From Thermoflavifilum thermophilum (GTDB taxonomy: Bacteria; Bacteroidota; Bacteroidia; Chitinophagales; Chitinophagaceae): a stretch of DNA of 64,000 nt. The position numbers were made by a program, and so were the translations under genes. The stretch lies in assembly GCF_900116565.1 (NCBI RefSeq), contig NZ_FPCJ01000001.1, positions 1,652,540 to 1,716,539 of the forward strand, read 5' to 3'. This document shows, piece by piece, positions 36,761 through 46,319 of this stretch. The notes beneath the pieces were generated by a model, which did no database searches, was not told the DNA's origin, and was given only the letters and a program-made list of their open reading frames with translations. How positions within the stretch are numbered: position 1 is the stretch's first letter; every line of letters begins with the position of its first letter.

Positions 36761-37834
36761 TTACAAAACCTGGTTGATATGCAAGGCCATACCGGGTCTC
36801 GCTTGCATCATACCGGTAATCAAAACGGTATCGCCTGGTGAAAGCCCATGGGTAATCTGAATAAAATCTTCCTGCCGAATGCCCGTCTGCACGTTTACAA
36901 AGCTGGCCTTGCCATGCCGGTAAACTACTACCTGTTGGTCGCGTGTCGTGGGGACAATGGCTTGTGTGGGAATCATCAGTGCCTGTGGAATTTTTTTCAA
37001 TACCAGCTTCACATCGGCATAGGCACCCGGTAACAGTTTTTGTGCGGGGTTGGGCACATGGCAGCGAATCCGGATCGTTCGGGTATTTTCATCAATTTGG
37101 GGTTCAATGGCATAAATCCACCCCTGAAAATCCTGATCAAAACCTGCTGTACGAAAGCTTACGGGTACATGGGTGTCAATCAAAGGAGCATATTTTTCGG
37201 GAATGGTAAAATCGAGTTTCAAGGGATCAATCTGTTGAAGGGTAGCAATGATGGTAGCAGGCGTGACAACTGCGCCGAGGCTTACGTTGCGAAGGCCCAT
37301 TACGCCATCAAAAGGAGCATAGATTTCGGTTTTGCGAATTTGGGCTTCCACATTGCGAATATCGGCCTGGATAGATGCAATCTGGTTGCGGGTGTTATCC
37401 ACATCCTGCTGGCTGATGCCGTTAATGGCCAGTAATTTTTCCTGGCGTTCCAGAGTAAGCTGCTGGAGGGCCAGCTGGGCCTGCAGTTTTTGAAGCTGAG
37501 CCTGCAGATCGCCGTCATACAATTTTACCAGCAGTGTACCTTTTTTCACGTAACTGCCTTCCCTGAAGTTCAGTTCAGTAATGCGGCCGCTCACTTCGGG
37601 TTGCAGATTAATCCATTCATTGCTCATCAGCGTACCGCTGGCATCAAGAGTTTGCTGGATGACCTGGGGTTTTACCACAAACACATCAACCTGCAGCACG
37701 CCAGAACCCCGTCGGGCAAGCATTTGCTGTTGCCTGAGCTGACGATCCTTTTTCAGCTTATTGGCCACCAATGCCCCAATGGCTGTAATGCCCAGCAGGA
37801 TGAAAATCAGCGATGCCGCAGAAAATTTTTTCAT
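36761..37834 (-). CDS. RND efflux periplasmic adaptor (membrane fusion protein)
   Basis: Links the pump and TolC. From the ATG at 37834 the protein begins MKKFSAASLIFILLGITAIG, an N-terminal anchor. VSGRITELNFREGSYVKKGT and IYAPFDGVMGLRNVSLGAVV are the two halves of the lipoyl-like domain, separated by a short coiled-coil hairpin (LQAQLQKLQAQLALQQLTLE). The beta-barrel domain LDFTIPEKYAPLIDTHVPVS follows. The start at 37876 would add 14 residues before the anchor. First gene of the four-gene minus-strand operon adaptor-pump-TolC-GNAT; no linked regulator is visible. Confidence 0.92.
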   Translation of the reverse strand: MKKFSAASLIFILLGITAIGALVANKLKKDRQLRQQQMLARRGSGVLQVDVFVVKPQVIQQTLDASGTLMSNEWINLQPEVSGRITELNFREGSYVKKGTLLVKLYDGDLQAQLQKLQAQLALQQLTLERQEKLLAINGISQQDVDNTRNQIASIQADIRNVEAQIRKTEIYAPFDGVMGLRNVSLGAVVTPATIIATLQQIDPLKLDFTIPEKYAPLIDTHVPVSFRTAGFDQDFQGWIYAIEPQIDENTRTIRIRCHVPNPAQKLLPGAYADVKLVLKKIPQALMIPTQAIVPTTRDQQVVVYRHGKASFVNVQTGIRQEDFIQITHGLSPGDTVLITGMMQARPGMALHINQVL

Positions 37835-38076
37835 TTTTGGGAAATCGTTTATGGATGAGAAAGCAGAAACAACCAAAGCTTAACAAAATTAGAGAAATCA
37901 TTAAAGAAACGGGGGCGGGGTTCAGAAGAATTAAACAAATAAATGCTATTTTTCAATGAATGTTGAATATTGTTTCACCAAAGCTGTGAAAAGTTCAAGC
38001 AGCTCATACGGTTATAGGGAGATGAGCAATGAATGAGCAAAAATTTGACCGAAAGCAAAAGATTTCTCAAAAATTA

Positions 38077-38084
38077 TATTTTTG
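38077..38084 (+). promoter_or_regulatory. Bacteroidota -7 box (TATTTTTG) for acpP
   Basis: Exact TANNTTTG match 29 bases before the acpP ATG, in the 279-base divergent gap shared with the efflux operon. The -33 element is not clear. Confidence 0.5.
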
Positions 38085-38113
38085 CAGTCAAATAACCTTA
38101 AACACTAACCGTT

Positions 38114-38350
38114 ATGTCTGACATTGCAACCCGCGTTAAGAAAATTATTGTGGACAAGTTAGGTGTAGATGAATCAGAGGTTACACCGGAAGCCAGTTTT
38201 ACCAACGACTTAGGAGCTGATTCATTGGACACCGTTGAACTCATCATGGAATTTGAAAAGGAGTTCAATATTTCCATTCCTGATGAACAGGCTGAAACCA
38301 TCACTACGGTTGGCCAGGCTATTGCTTATCTGGAAGAACACGTAAAGTAA
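38114..38350 (+). CDS. acpP: Acyl carrier protein
   Basis: Carries growing acyl chains in fatty acid synthesis. The 78-residue acidic helix bundle has the phosphopantetheine attachment serine (Ser37) in [20 protein letters not shown], the family's defining motif. It is followed by fabF (29 bases) and rnc (11 bases), the conserved bacterial order acpP-fabF-rnc. Confidence 0.97.
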   Translation: MSDIATRVKKIIVDKLGVDESEVTPEASFTNDLGADSLDTVELIMEFEKEFNISIPDEQAETITTVGQAIAYLEEHVK

Positions 38351-38379
38351 GTTTCTGAAAGTCTTTTGTCGAACGATTA

Positions 38380-39633
38380 ATGGAATTAAAACGCGTTGTC
38401 ATCACGGGATTGGGTGCCATCACACCCATTGGCAATACTGTTCAGGATTACTGGACGGGATTGATAAATGGGGTTTCGGGTGCTGATTTCATTACATCGT
38501 TTGATACTTCCAGGTTCAGAACCAAGTTTGCCTGTCAGCTGAAAAACTTTGATCCGGCGCAGTTCCTTGACAAGAAGGAACTGCGCAAGATGGATCCTTT
38601 TGTGCAGCTGGCAGTTATCTGTGCTGATCAGGCGGTGGCCGATGCCCGGCTGAAGGAAACTTCGGTTGATCCTGAGCAGGTGGGTGTCATTTGGTCGTCC
38701 GGCATTGGCGGCCTGTTTACGCTGATTGAGGAAATCAAGGGGTTTTATCTGGGTGATGGTACACCCCGTTTCAGTCCGTTTTTCATTCCCAAGATGATCA
38801 TGGATATTGCAGCGGGGCAGATTTCCATCCGTCATGGTTTCCGGGGACCCAATTTTGCTGTGGTTTCGGCCTGTGCTTCTTCCACCAATGCACTTATAGA
38901 AGCTTTTAACCTGATCCGGCTGGGCAAAGCCAAGGTGATCATTTGTGGCGGCTCGGAAAGTGTGATCAATGAGGTGGCCATTGGTGGTTTCAACGCCATG
39001 CGTGCCCTTTCTGAGCGGAACGATGATCCGAAAACAGCTTCCCGCCCCTTTGATCTGGACAGGGATGGGTTTGTGATGGGCGAAGGTGCAGGCGGGTTGG
39101 TGCTGGAAGAGCTGGAACATGCCCGGCAGCGTGGTGCACATATTTACGCTGAATTTGCGGGTGGTGGGGCTACTGGCGATGCCTATCATGTGACGGCACC
39201 TCATCCGGAAGGGCTGGGTGCTGTGAATGTGATGCGGGAAGCCCTGGCAGATGCAGGGATGAAGCCGGAAGATATTGATTATATCAATGTACATGGCACT
39301 TCTACACCGCTGGGCGATGTGGCCGAAATAAAAGCCATCCAGCAGGTGTTTGGCGAAGCGGCTTATCGGCTCAACATCAGCTCCACCAAATCGATGACGG
39401 GTCATCTGCTTGGCGCTGCAGGTGCCATTGAAGCCATTGCATCAATCCTGGCTGTTGTGCATGATTGGGTACCGCCTACCATCAATCATTTCACCGATGA
39501 TCCCCAGCTCGATGCCCGGCTCAATTTTACATTCAACAAGGCTCAGCAAAGACAAGTTAGAGCTGCTTTAAGCAATACTTTTGGCTTTGGCGGACATAAC
39601 GCCTCCGTAATCTTCAAGAAATTTGTTCCCTGA
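38380..39633 (+). CDS. fabF: 3-oxoacyl-[acyl-carrier-protein] synthase II
   Basis: Extends acyl-ACP by condensing it with malonyl-ACP. The catalytic triad is visible: Cys165 in VVSACASSTNALIEAF, His in NVHGTSTPLGD and His in KSMTGHLLGAAGAIEA. GGSESVINEVAIGGF and RPFDLDRDGFVMGEGAG are further family motifs. Its length (417 residues) is normal. Directly behind acpP. Confidence 0.96.
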   Translation: MELKRVVITGLGAITPIGNTVQDYWTGLINGVSGADFITSFDTSRFRTKFACQLKNFDPAQFLDKKELRKMDPFVQLAVICADQAVADARLKETSVDPEQVGVIWSSGIGGLFTLIEEIKGFYLGDGTPRFSPFFIPKMIMDIAAGQISIRHGFRGPNFAVVSACASSTNALIEAFNLIRLGKAKVIICGGSESVINEVAIGGFNAMRALSERNDDPKTASRPFDLDRDGFVMGEGAGGLVLEELEHARQRGAHIYAEFAGGGATGDAYHVTAPHPEGLGAVNVMREALADAGMKPEDIDYINVHGTSTPLGDVAEIKAIQQVFGEAAYRLNISSTKSMTGHLLGAAGAIEAIASILAVVHDWVPPTINHFTDDPQLDARLNFTFNKAQQRQVRAALSNTFGFGGHNASVIFKKFVP

Positions 39634-39644
39634 AGATTTCAACC

Positions 39645-40385
39645 TTGGCCTCGATACGTCGCATATGGAGCCGCTGGTTAGGCGTGAATGAGAACCGGCA
39701 ACTGAAAAAGGCTTTAAAACAAATCCTCGGATTCACGCCCCATCATCTGAAGCTGTATGAAACAGCCCTCAGCCATCGTTCCATAACCGAACACAACCGC
39801 GAAAGCAACGAACGCCTGGAATATCTGGGCGATGCCGTACTGGGGGCTATTGTAGGAGATTATCTCTATCACAAATATCCCGGCCGATCAGAAGGTTATC
39901 TTACCGAGATGCGTTCCAAAATGGTCAACCGCCAGCAGCTCAACGAAATTGCCATTAAAATGGGCCTGCGCAAGCTGGTTCATTACGATAAATACAACAG
40001 CCTGCTCAAAATCAGCCATATCTTTGGGAATGCGCTGGAAGCCCTTGTGGGAGCCATTTATCTTGACAAGGGCTATGATAAGACCCGTCAGTTTGTATAT
40101 CAATCTATCATTGCGCCGTATATGGACATGGAAGCCCTGGAACACACCGAAATCAACCATAAAAACAAATTATACGGCTGGGCCAATAAATATGGCCATC
40201 AACTGGAGTTTGAGTTGATTGAGGAGGAAATGAAAGGAGCCCGAAAAGTCTTCACCGTTGCGGCGGTGGTAGATGGCAAAATTATTAGCACCGGTAAGGC
40301 TTACAATAAAAAAGATGCTGGTCAGATAGCCGCTAAGCTGGCACTGGAAAAATTAGGCCTCAACGAACATCATTCCTCTGTCTGA
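39645..40385 (+). CDS. rnc: Ribonuclease III
   Basis: Cleaves double-stranded RNA in rRNA and mRNA maturation. The catalytic signature is NERLEYLGDAVLGAIVGDYL and a further acidic motif is GNALEALVGAIYLDKGYD. The C-terminal dsRNA-binding domain spans roughly residues 165-240 (HKNKLYGWANKYGHQLEFEL, and KKDAGQIAAKLALEKLGL). Length 246 residues, as usual for Bacteroidota. Third gene of the acpP-fabF-rnc run. Confidence 0.95.
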   Translation: MASIRRIWSRWLGVNENRQLKKALKQILGFTPHHLKLYETALSHRSITEHNRESNERLEYLGDAVLGAIVGDYLYHKYPGRSEGYLTEMRSKMVNRQQLNEIAIKMGLRKLVHYDKYNSLLKISHIFGNALEALVGAIYLDKGYDKTRQFVYQSIIAPYMDMEALEHTEINHKNKLYGWANKYGHQLEFELIEEEMKGARKVFTVAAVVDGKIISTGKAYNKKDAGQIAAKLALEKLGLNEHHSSV

Positions 40386-40425
40386 AACTCTCGAAAATTC
40401 TGATTGATTTTGCTATCACCGAAAA

Positions 40426-40854
40426 TCAGGAATGAATATAGGAAGTAAGCTGCTGAATGGTTTGCTCCTGATGGGTGATGATCGCCTTAATCACGTCATT
40501 GATGGATATGATGCCTACCAGCTCGTTGTTGCGGAAGACGGGCAGGTAGCGGATGTTCCTGCTGGACATGAGTTCCATACAATGTTCAATGGAATCTTCT
40601 GGAGAAATGCGAGGCAGATCCGTTGACATGATTTCTGAAACCGGCGTATCGGCGGATGATTTTCCTTTCAGAATCACTTTACGGGCGTAATCCCGTTCGG
40701 TAAGCAAGCCTTTGTAGGTATTGTTTTCCATCACGAGTACAGATCCTACATTTTCATCAGCCATGATGCGAAGGGCATCCAGTACCGGCGTGTCGGGCGT
40801 CACGGAAATCAGCCGGCGATCCTTGCGGGAGAGAATGTTGGCTACATTAATCAT
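40426..40854 (-). CDS. CBS-domain pair protein
   Basis: A 142-residue protein made of two CBS motifs: residues about 13-65 (ISVTPDTPVLDALRIMADEN, LLTERDYARKVILKGKS) and about 75-135 (MSTDLPRISPEDSIEHCMEL, LPVFRNNELVGIISINDVIK). Stand-alone CBS pairs bind adenine nucleotides and modulate partner proteins; the partner cannot be deduced. It converges on rnc, with 40 bases between the stops. Confidence 0.88.
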   Translation of the reverse strand: MINVANILSRKDRRLISVTPDTPVLDALRIMADENVGSVLVMENNTYKGLLTERDYARKVILKGKSSADTPVSEIMSTDLPRISPEDSIEHCMELMSSRNIRYLPVFRNNELVGIISINDVIKAIITHQEQTIQQLTSYIHS

Positions 40855-41227
40855 GACAGTGGGTTTTAGGTGTTCAGGAAAAGCGCCATCTCAATATACG
40901 GTAAATAATTGAAAATGGCAAGGGGCCCCAGCCATTTTTAGCTCATATTGTTCCATATGAAATCGGATAGGCAGAAACAATCAGATCAGGTTTTCATGTC
41001 TGCTGTAAGTTCCTGCTGATAGAGGCAGTTTCATTTATTTGCTCAGAATATAAATTTCTCACAACACAGTTCTTTGTTTTTTCAAGTATTGATTTTGCAA
41101 TCGTTTTAAGAATTGGAAACAGAGTTACATTCAGTTATCAGGCTTAATTGCAGCACCTATCCCTTATGTAACTATTCCCAGTTGTGGATAATTCAAAGTT
41201 GCTATGTATGGTAAACGAAAATCCTGA
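40855..41227. other. Gene-free A/T-rich stretch beside a decayed gene
   Basis: No open frame of convincing length or known motif. It lies upstream of the receptor remnant and may be further decayed sequence of that gene. The CBS gene promoter should lie at its left end, but I see no exact TANNTTTG match. Confidence 0.4.
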
Positions 41228-41523
41228 AATGATTTGAGTTATATTCATAATAGCCACACAACGCTCGGATTCAGCAAAAACTTCTGGTTGTGGAATATTA
41301 CGCTGGATCTGGCTTTTTCAGCAATAGGCAGGGCAGTCTGGAATTTACGGTATTTGATTTGTTGAATCAAAATGCAAATGTGCAGCGGGTTATTTCAAAA
41401 ACCTATATTCAGGATACCAGAAACAGCGTATTGCATCGTTATTTCATGGTAAAATTCGTGTATGATCTTCGTGAGGCAGGACAAAAACAGAAAAGGGAAG
41501 AAAAACAACGTTATTTTTTCTGA
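41228..41523 (+). pseudogene. Remnant of an outer membrane beta-barrel receptor, frameshifted
   Basis: Two overlapping frames read as one protein tail. Frame 41228-41317 gives SYIHNSHTTLGFSKNFWLWN followed by ITLDLAF; the frame from about 41311 gives FFSNRQGSLEFTVFDLLNQN, then RYFMVKFVYDLREAG, up to the stop at 41521-41523. Joined with a one-base shift in the five-T run at 41314-41318, this looks like the last 90 residues of the OMP beta-barrel family related to TonB receptors (typical signature FFxNRxGxLxxxVFDLLNQN ... RYFMLxFxYNLR). Everything upstream is missing, so it is a degraded gene end. The 77-codon frame starting GTG at 41290 is therefore not an intact gene. Confidence 0.6.
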
Positions 41524-41540
41524 TAGTGCTCATCCCATTT

Positions 41541-42005
41541 TTATTTGCTGATGATGCCGGAATAAGAGATCGCTTCGCGTTGATTGGGAATGATGTAAAG
41601 GCTGGCGTAGCCTTCGGTGCTGATATCAAGATCCATCCGATAGACATCTCCACTTCCGGTAGGGAAAAGAGTCAGATGCCAGCCCGATTTTTTACGATTG
41701 AGTTGGTACCGATACTTTCCGCTGCGGATGTGGATGCCTCCTTCAGCCGGGTTGGCAGGAGCCACATAAGCCTCTCCAAAATAGGGCAGGCTGGCGTACA
41801 GGGAATCGGGCATCACTTTCAGGGTGTAGCTAAGGTCGGTCAGGTTAATCATGCGGCCCTGCAGAGGAAGGGCGGTTCGGGCATAAAACACAAACTTTCT
41901 GTCCTGCACGGCTTTCTCCAGTGCCTGTCCCTGCAAGCGATCCTGTGCATGTGCGGGCAGGTACAAGCCGCTACACAACAAAGCAAGCATCACGGCCGTT
42001 TTCAT
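41541..42005 (-). CDS. DUF4251 secreted protein
   Basis: Starts MKTAVMLALLCSGLYLPAHA, a signal peptide; the frame extends upstream to 42056 but the extra residues do not look like a leader. The mature region (FVFYARTALPLQGRMINLTD, LPYFGEAYVAPANPAEGGIH, YASLYIIPNQREAISYSG) matches the layout of DUF4251, a small family of Bacteroidota periplasmic proteins of unknown role. It is convergent with the receptor remnant and divergent from glmS. Confidence 0.78.
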   Translation of the reverse strand: MKTAVMLALLCSGLYLPAHAQDRLQGQALEKAVQDRKFVFYARTALPLQGRMINLTDLSYTLKVMPDSLYASLPYFGEAYVAPANPAEGGIHIRSGKYRYQLNRKKSGWHLTLFPTGSGDVYRMDLDISTEGYASLYIIPNQREAISYSGIISK

Positions 42006-42161
42006 ATTCCAAAGATTTGAAAAATTATGAGCAAAACCCATGCAAAATCCTGTCAAAAAACAGATAAATTTTCGCCTGTTTCCGAAGCTATGAGCATGTC
42101 GTTAATTTATTCGGATATTTGTTTGCATATTTCTGAACACGTCTAACCTTATTGAATTTTT

Positions 42162-44018
42162 ATGTGTGGCATTGTTGCTTACATTGGTCATCGCCAGGCT
42201 TATCCTGTTATTTTAAAAGGATTGAAACGTTTGGAATATCGTGGTTATGATAGTGCGGGAATTGCTTTGATACAGGATGGGGAACCGGGCCAAAATCCGC
42301 ATCTGGCGGTTTACAAGAGAAAAGGCAAAGTAGCCGATCTGGAAGAGTTTCTTGCAGGGAAAAATCTGAACAGCCATGTGGGTATTGGCCACACTCGCTG
42401 GGCTACACATGGCGAGCCCAGTGATCGCAATGCGCATCCTCACCTGTCGGGCAGCGGCCGTTTGGCCATTGTTCACAATGGTATCATTGAAAACTATGCT
42501 GCCCTTAAGCAGGAATTGCTGAACAAAGGGCATGTATTTGCCAGCGATACCGACACGGAAGTATTGATTCATTTCATTGAAGATATTCAGCAACACAATC
42601 AATGTGAGCTTGAAGAAGCTGTGCGTATCGCGTTGCGAAGGGTAGTAGGCGCTTATGTGATTGTGATTTTAGATGCAGATCATCCCGACACTTTAATTGC
42701 CGCACGCAAAGGAACTCCCCTGGTGATTGGAGTAGGAAGGGGTGAGCATTTTCTGGCATCCGATCCGTCACCCATTATTGAATATACAAAAGAAGTGGTG
42801 TTTGTGAATGATTATGAAGTAGCGATTGTCAAAGCCGATGAGCTGATCCTGAAAAACCTGGGCAATGAAAGGCAAACGCCATTTATTCAGAAATTGGATT
42901 TGGAGCTGGCTGCTATTGAAAAAGGCGGTTTTGATCATTTCATGCTCAAGGAAATTTTTGAGCAGCCCGATACCATTTTTGATAGCTTGCGTGGCCGGCT
43001 GGATGAGCAACGGGGCATGATCACCATGCGGGGAGTAGAGGAATATATGCAGAAGTTTATCGATGCACAGCGCATCATCATGGTAGCTTGTGGTACTTCC
43101 TGGCATGCTGCACTTACGGCGGAATATATGTTTGAAGAACTTTGCCGCATTCCGGTGGAAGTAGAATATGCATCGGAATTCCGGTATCGCAATCCAGTGA
43201 TTCATCCCGGCAATATGGTGATGGCTATTTCCCAGTCGGGAGAAACAGCCGATACCCTGGTAGCCATAGAAGAAGCCAAAAAAGCCGGAGCTATTATCTT
43301 TGGCATCTGCAATGTGGTGGGCTCTTCCATTGCCCGGGCTTCGCACGCAGGAGCTTATACGCATGCAGGTCCGGAAATTGGTGTAGCCAGCACCAAGGCA
43401 TTTACGGCTCAGCTGGCTGTTTTGTGTATGATAGCCTTGAAGGTGGGCTATGAAAAAGGCACTTTGTCGAGGGAAAGATTTTTGCATGTGCTGCATGAAC
43501 TGGCTTTGGTTCCCGAAAAGGTGAAGGAAATCCTGCAGCAGCATGAAAATATCAAAGCCATAGCAGAAAAATATGCATCAGCACGCGATTTTCTGTATCT
43601 GGGACGGGGATATAATTTCCCGGTAGCGCTGGAAGGGGCATTGAAACTGAAAGAAATCTCGTATATCCATGCCGAAGGTTATCCGGCTGCCGAAATGAAA
43701 CATGGTCCGATTGCACTGGTAGATGAACAATTGCCGGTTTTGTTTGTAGCTACCCGCGATCGTTTTCATGAAAAAATTGTATCCAATATTCAGGAAATCA
43801 AAGCCCGCAGGGGCAGGGTCATTGCCGTGATTACGGAAGGCGATGAAGTGGTGCCACACATGGCTGATGATGTGATAGCAGTGCCGGCTGCCGATGAAAT
43901 GGTGGCCCCCATCCTGAATGTGATTCCCCTGCAGTTGCTCGCATATTACATTGGGGTTGCCAGAGGATATGATGTCGATAAACCGCGCAATCTGGCCAAA
44001 TCGGTAACCGTAGAATAA
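42162..44018 (+). CDS. glmS: Glutamine--fructose-6-phosphate aminotransferase (isomerizing)
   Basis: Makes glucosamine-6-phosphate, the first step of peptidoglycan and lipopolysaccharide amino sugar synthesis. Cys2 in MCGIVAYIGHRQ is the glutaminase nucleophile. THGEPSDRNAHPHLSGSGRL and HNGIIENYAALKQEL belong to the glutaminase domain. Two SIS domains follow: CGTSWHAALTAEYMFEELCR and SQSGETADTLVAIEEAKKAG bind the sugar phosphate, and the C-terminus ends DKPRNLAKSVTVE as in all GlmS. Length 618 residues. No glmS ribozyme was recognised in the 156-base leader. Confidence 0.97.
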   Translation: MCGIVAYIGHRQAYPVILKGLKRLEYRGYDSAGIALIQDGEPGQNPHLAVYKRKGKVADLEEFLAGKNLNSHVGIGHTRWATHGEPSDRNAHPHLSGSGRLAIVHNGIIENYAALKQELLNKGHVFASDTDTEVLIHFIEDIQQHNQCELEEAVRIALRRVVGAYVIVILDADHPDTLIAARKGTPLVIGVGRGEHFLASDPSPIIEYTKEVVFVNDYEVAIVKADELILKNLGNERQTPFIQKLDLELAAIEKGGFDHFMLKEIFEQPDTIFDSLRGRLDEQRGMITMRGVEEYMQKFIDAQRIIMVACGTSWHAALTAEYMFEELCRIPVEVEYASEFRYRNPVIHPGNMVMAISQSGETADTLVAIEEAKKAGAIIFGICNVVGSSIARASHAGAYTHAGPEIGVASTKAFTAQLAVLCMIALKVGYEKGTLSRERFLHVLHELALVPEKVKEILQQHENIKAIAEKYASARDFLYLGRGYNFPVALEGALKLKEISYIHAEGYPAAEMKHGPIALVDEQLPVLFVATRDRFHEKIVSNIQEIKARRGRVIAVITEGDEVVPHMADDVIAVPAADEMVAPILNVIPLQLLAYYIGVARGYDVDKPRNLAKSVTVE

Positions 44019-44074
44019 GAAATAATCAGAACTGATTGCCGTTTGCAAACGGACAGTTTTAAAATCCGGCCGAT

Positions 44075-46300
44075 ATGAACAACATCACCAAGCATCCACT
44101 TCAGGCTCTGGGTTATCATTTCATTGACCCGAAGTATTTACCCGAAGGTGCGGATGAATATTACATCCGCAACCAGCAAAACCCACGCCGCAACTACCGC
44201 CAGCTCACGGCTTATGAGATTGAAACCCTGGTGCGCAACAACAATACATCCGACAACTGGAATCATATTCTGGTAGATGATGCTTTCGATCCCGGGCTGG
44301 TCAAAAACTGCCATTTTTACGGACTGGTGCGGATTGGCAAACTGGAACCCTATTATCTGGAATTTCATAACCTGCGATTGGCCGTAGGGTTGTACAACAG
44401 CACCATTTGCTCATCGGATTTGGGTGATAATGTAGTCATCAATCAGGTGAATTATTTATCACATTATATCATCGGCAATGAAGTGATCCTGACCAATGTG
44501 GATGAAATGGCCACCACCGATTATGCCCGGTTTGGCAATGGAATTTTGAAACAGGGCGAGCCGGAATCCCATCGCATCTGGCTGGAAATCTGCAACGAAA
44601 ACGGGGGTCGCAAAGTATTGCCTTTTGAAGGCATGCTGCCCGGCGATGCCTATTTGTGGAGCCGTTACAGAGATGACGATCTGCTCATGCAAAAGTTTAT
44701 GGAATTCACCGCTCAGGCATTTGATCATCGAAGGGGTTATTATGGTGAAGTGGGCGATCGTACAGTGATTAAAAGTTGTAAAATCATCAAAGACACCAAA
44801 ATCGGTTCCGATGCCTATATCAAGGGTGCCAATAAAATCAAGAATATTACGATTAACAGCAGTGCCGAAGCCCCTTCGCAAATTGGAGAAGGCTGTGAAT
44901 TGGTGAATGGGATTATAGGCTATGGATGCCGCGTTTTTTACGGTGTAAAAGCCGTGCGTTTTGTGATGGCTTCGCATTCCAGCCTGAAATATGGTGCCAG
45001 GCTTATCAATTCCTATCTGGGTAATAATGCAACTGTATCTTGTTGTGAAGTGTTGAATTCTTTGATTTTCCCGGCACATGAACAACATCACAACAATTCG
45101 TTTTTATGTGCCGCGCTGGTGATGGGACAAAGCAATATGGCTGCCGGAGCCACCATCGGCTCCAATCACAATTCACGGGGCGCTGATGGTGAAATCATCG
45201 CCGGGCGTGGCTTCTGGCCGGGTCTTTGCGTAAGCCTTAAACACAATTCCCGCTTTGCCACATTTACGCTGATTGCCAAGGGCAATTATCCAGCTGAAAT
45301 TGATTTGCGTGTACCTTTTTCTTTACTGGTGCATGAAGAAAGCGAAAACCGATTGAAAGTCATGCCTGGCTATTGGTTTCGTTACAACATGTATGCCCTG
45401 GCCCGCAATGCCTGGAAATATCAGGACAGAGATCAACGTACAGAAAAAGTTCAACATCTGGAATATGATTTTCTGGCTCCCGATTCCGTGAATGAAATGC
45501 TGGATGCCTTGCAACTAATGGCCTATGCCACAGGCAAGGCTTATTATAATCACCTGCATACGCATGTTTCCGACCTGCAAAAAGTAGATTATCAGAAAAC
45601 AGGTGAATCCCTGTTGCAAGCAAAACATCCTGTATTGCAACAGATGGAAGTGCTTTATGAAGGGCTTGAAAATTCTTCGCGCAACAATATTTTCATCAAA
45701 ATTGCAGAAGGTTATCAGGTATTTAGAGAAATGATTCATTATTACGGCATAAAAAATTTACTTCCGGTGATTCAGCGTTTGGCAGAAGAAGAAGATTTCT
45801 CATCCATTCAACAGTTTTTCAAGAAAGCATGTCTGGAAAAATGGGAAAACATAGGCGGGCAGCTTGTTCCCAAACGATATCGGGAACAATTGATACAGGA
45901 CATTCATTCCGGAAAAATCAATAGTTGGCAAGCTTTGCATCAGCGATATCAGGAATGGAGCAAACAATATGAACAGGAAAAACAACATCATGCCGCAGCA
46001 GCCTTGCTGGCATTGCATGCATGTACGGCTGATGATTTGCATCCTGATCTTTTGATGCAGTGGTTGAAAAAATTTGTGCATATTCAGCAGTGGATAGATG
46101 AACAGATTTACCTTTCTCGGAAAAAGGATTATGAAAATCCTTTCCGCAAAATGGTATATGACCATGAAAAGCAGATGGAGAAAGTGCTGGGCAGGCTGGA
46201 CGACAATCCTTTTATTGTTTGGAGCCGACAAATTTCGCAGCAGTATCAGCAACAAGCCCAACAGATTCTGCAAAAAATCGAAAAGATTTTCATTTCATAA
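44075..46300 (+). CDS. DUF4954 family protein with beta-helix repeats
   Basis: A 741-residue cytoplasmic protein of the DUF4954 type, common in Bacteroidota and spirochaetes. The middle (roughly residues 230-400) has hexapeptide-like repeats resembling a left-handed beta-helix: GEVGDRTVIKSCKIIKDTKI, SDAYIKGANKIKNITINSS, QIGEGCELVNGIIGYGCRVF. IGSNHNSRGADGEIIAGRGF is a family hallmark. The C-terminal 250 residues are helical. The fold suggests a sugar-nucleotide or acyl transferase-like protein, but its reaction is unknown. It follows glmS by 56 bases and precedes an oxidoreductase by 19. Confidence 0.75.
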   Translation: MNNITKHPLQALGYHFIDPKYLPEGADEYYIRNQQNPRRNYRQLTAYEIETLVRNNNTSDNWNHILVDDAFDPGLVKNCHFYGLVRIGKLEPYYLEFHNLRLAVGLYNSTICSSDLGDNVVINQVNYLSHYIIGNEVILTNVDEMATTDYARFGNGILKQGEPESHRIWLEICNENGGRKVLPFEGMLPGDAYLWSRYRDDDLLMQKFMEFTAQAFDHRRGYYGEVGDRTVIKSCKIIKDTKIGSDAYIKGANKIKNITINSSAEAPSQIGEGCELVNGIIGYGCRVFYGVKAVRFVMASHSSLKYGARLINSYLGNNATVSCCEVLNSLIFPAHEQHHNNSFLCAALVMGQSNMAAGATIGSNHNSRGADGEIIAGRGFWPGLCVSLKHNSRFATFTLIAKGNYPAEIDLRVPFSLLVHEESENRLKVMPGYWFRYNMYALARNAWKYQDRDQRTEKVQHLEYDFLAPDSVNEMLDALQLMAYATGKAYYNHLHTHVSDLQKVDYQKTGESLLQAKHPVLQQMEVLYEGLENSSRNNIFIKIAEGYQVFREMIHYYGIKNLLPVIQRLAEEEDFSSIQQFFKKACLEKWENIGGQLVPKRYREQLIQDIHSGKINSWQALHQRYQEWSKQYEQEKQHHAAAALLALHACTADDLHPDLLMQWLKKFVHIQQWIDEQIYLSRKKDYENPFRKMVYDHEKQMEKVLGRLDDNPFIVWSRQISQQYQQQAQQILQKIEKIFIS

Positions 46301-46319
46301 ATCTTAAAACCTGCATGTT

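Noticed and set aside
40386-40425. Weak inverted sequence between rnc and the CBS gene as terminator
   Set aside because: GATTTT and AAAATC can pair, but the stem is short and A/T only; not strong enough to list.
41290-41523. 77-codon frame starting at GTG as a complete gene
   Set aside because: It is the tail of a larger barrel family, with matching sequence continuing upstream in another frame; called a pseudogene instead.
42006-42161. glmS ribozyme in the glmS leader
   Set aside because: The leader is short and A/T-rich with no sequence resembling the ribozyme core, and this element is mostly found in Firmicutes.
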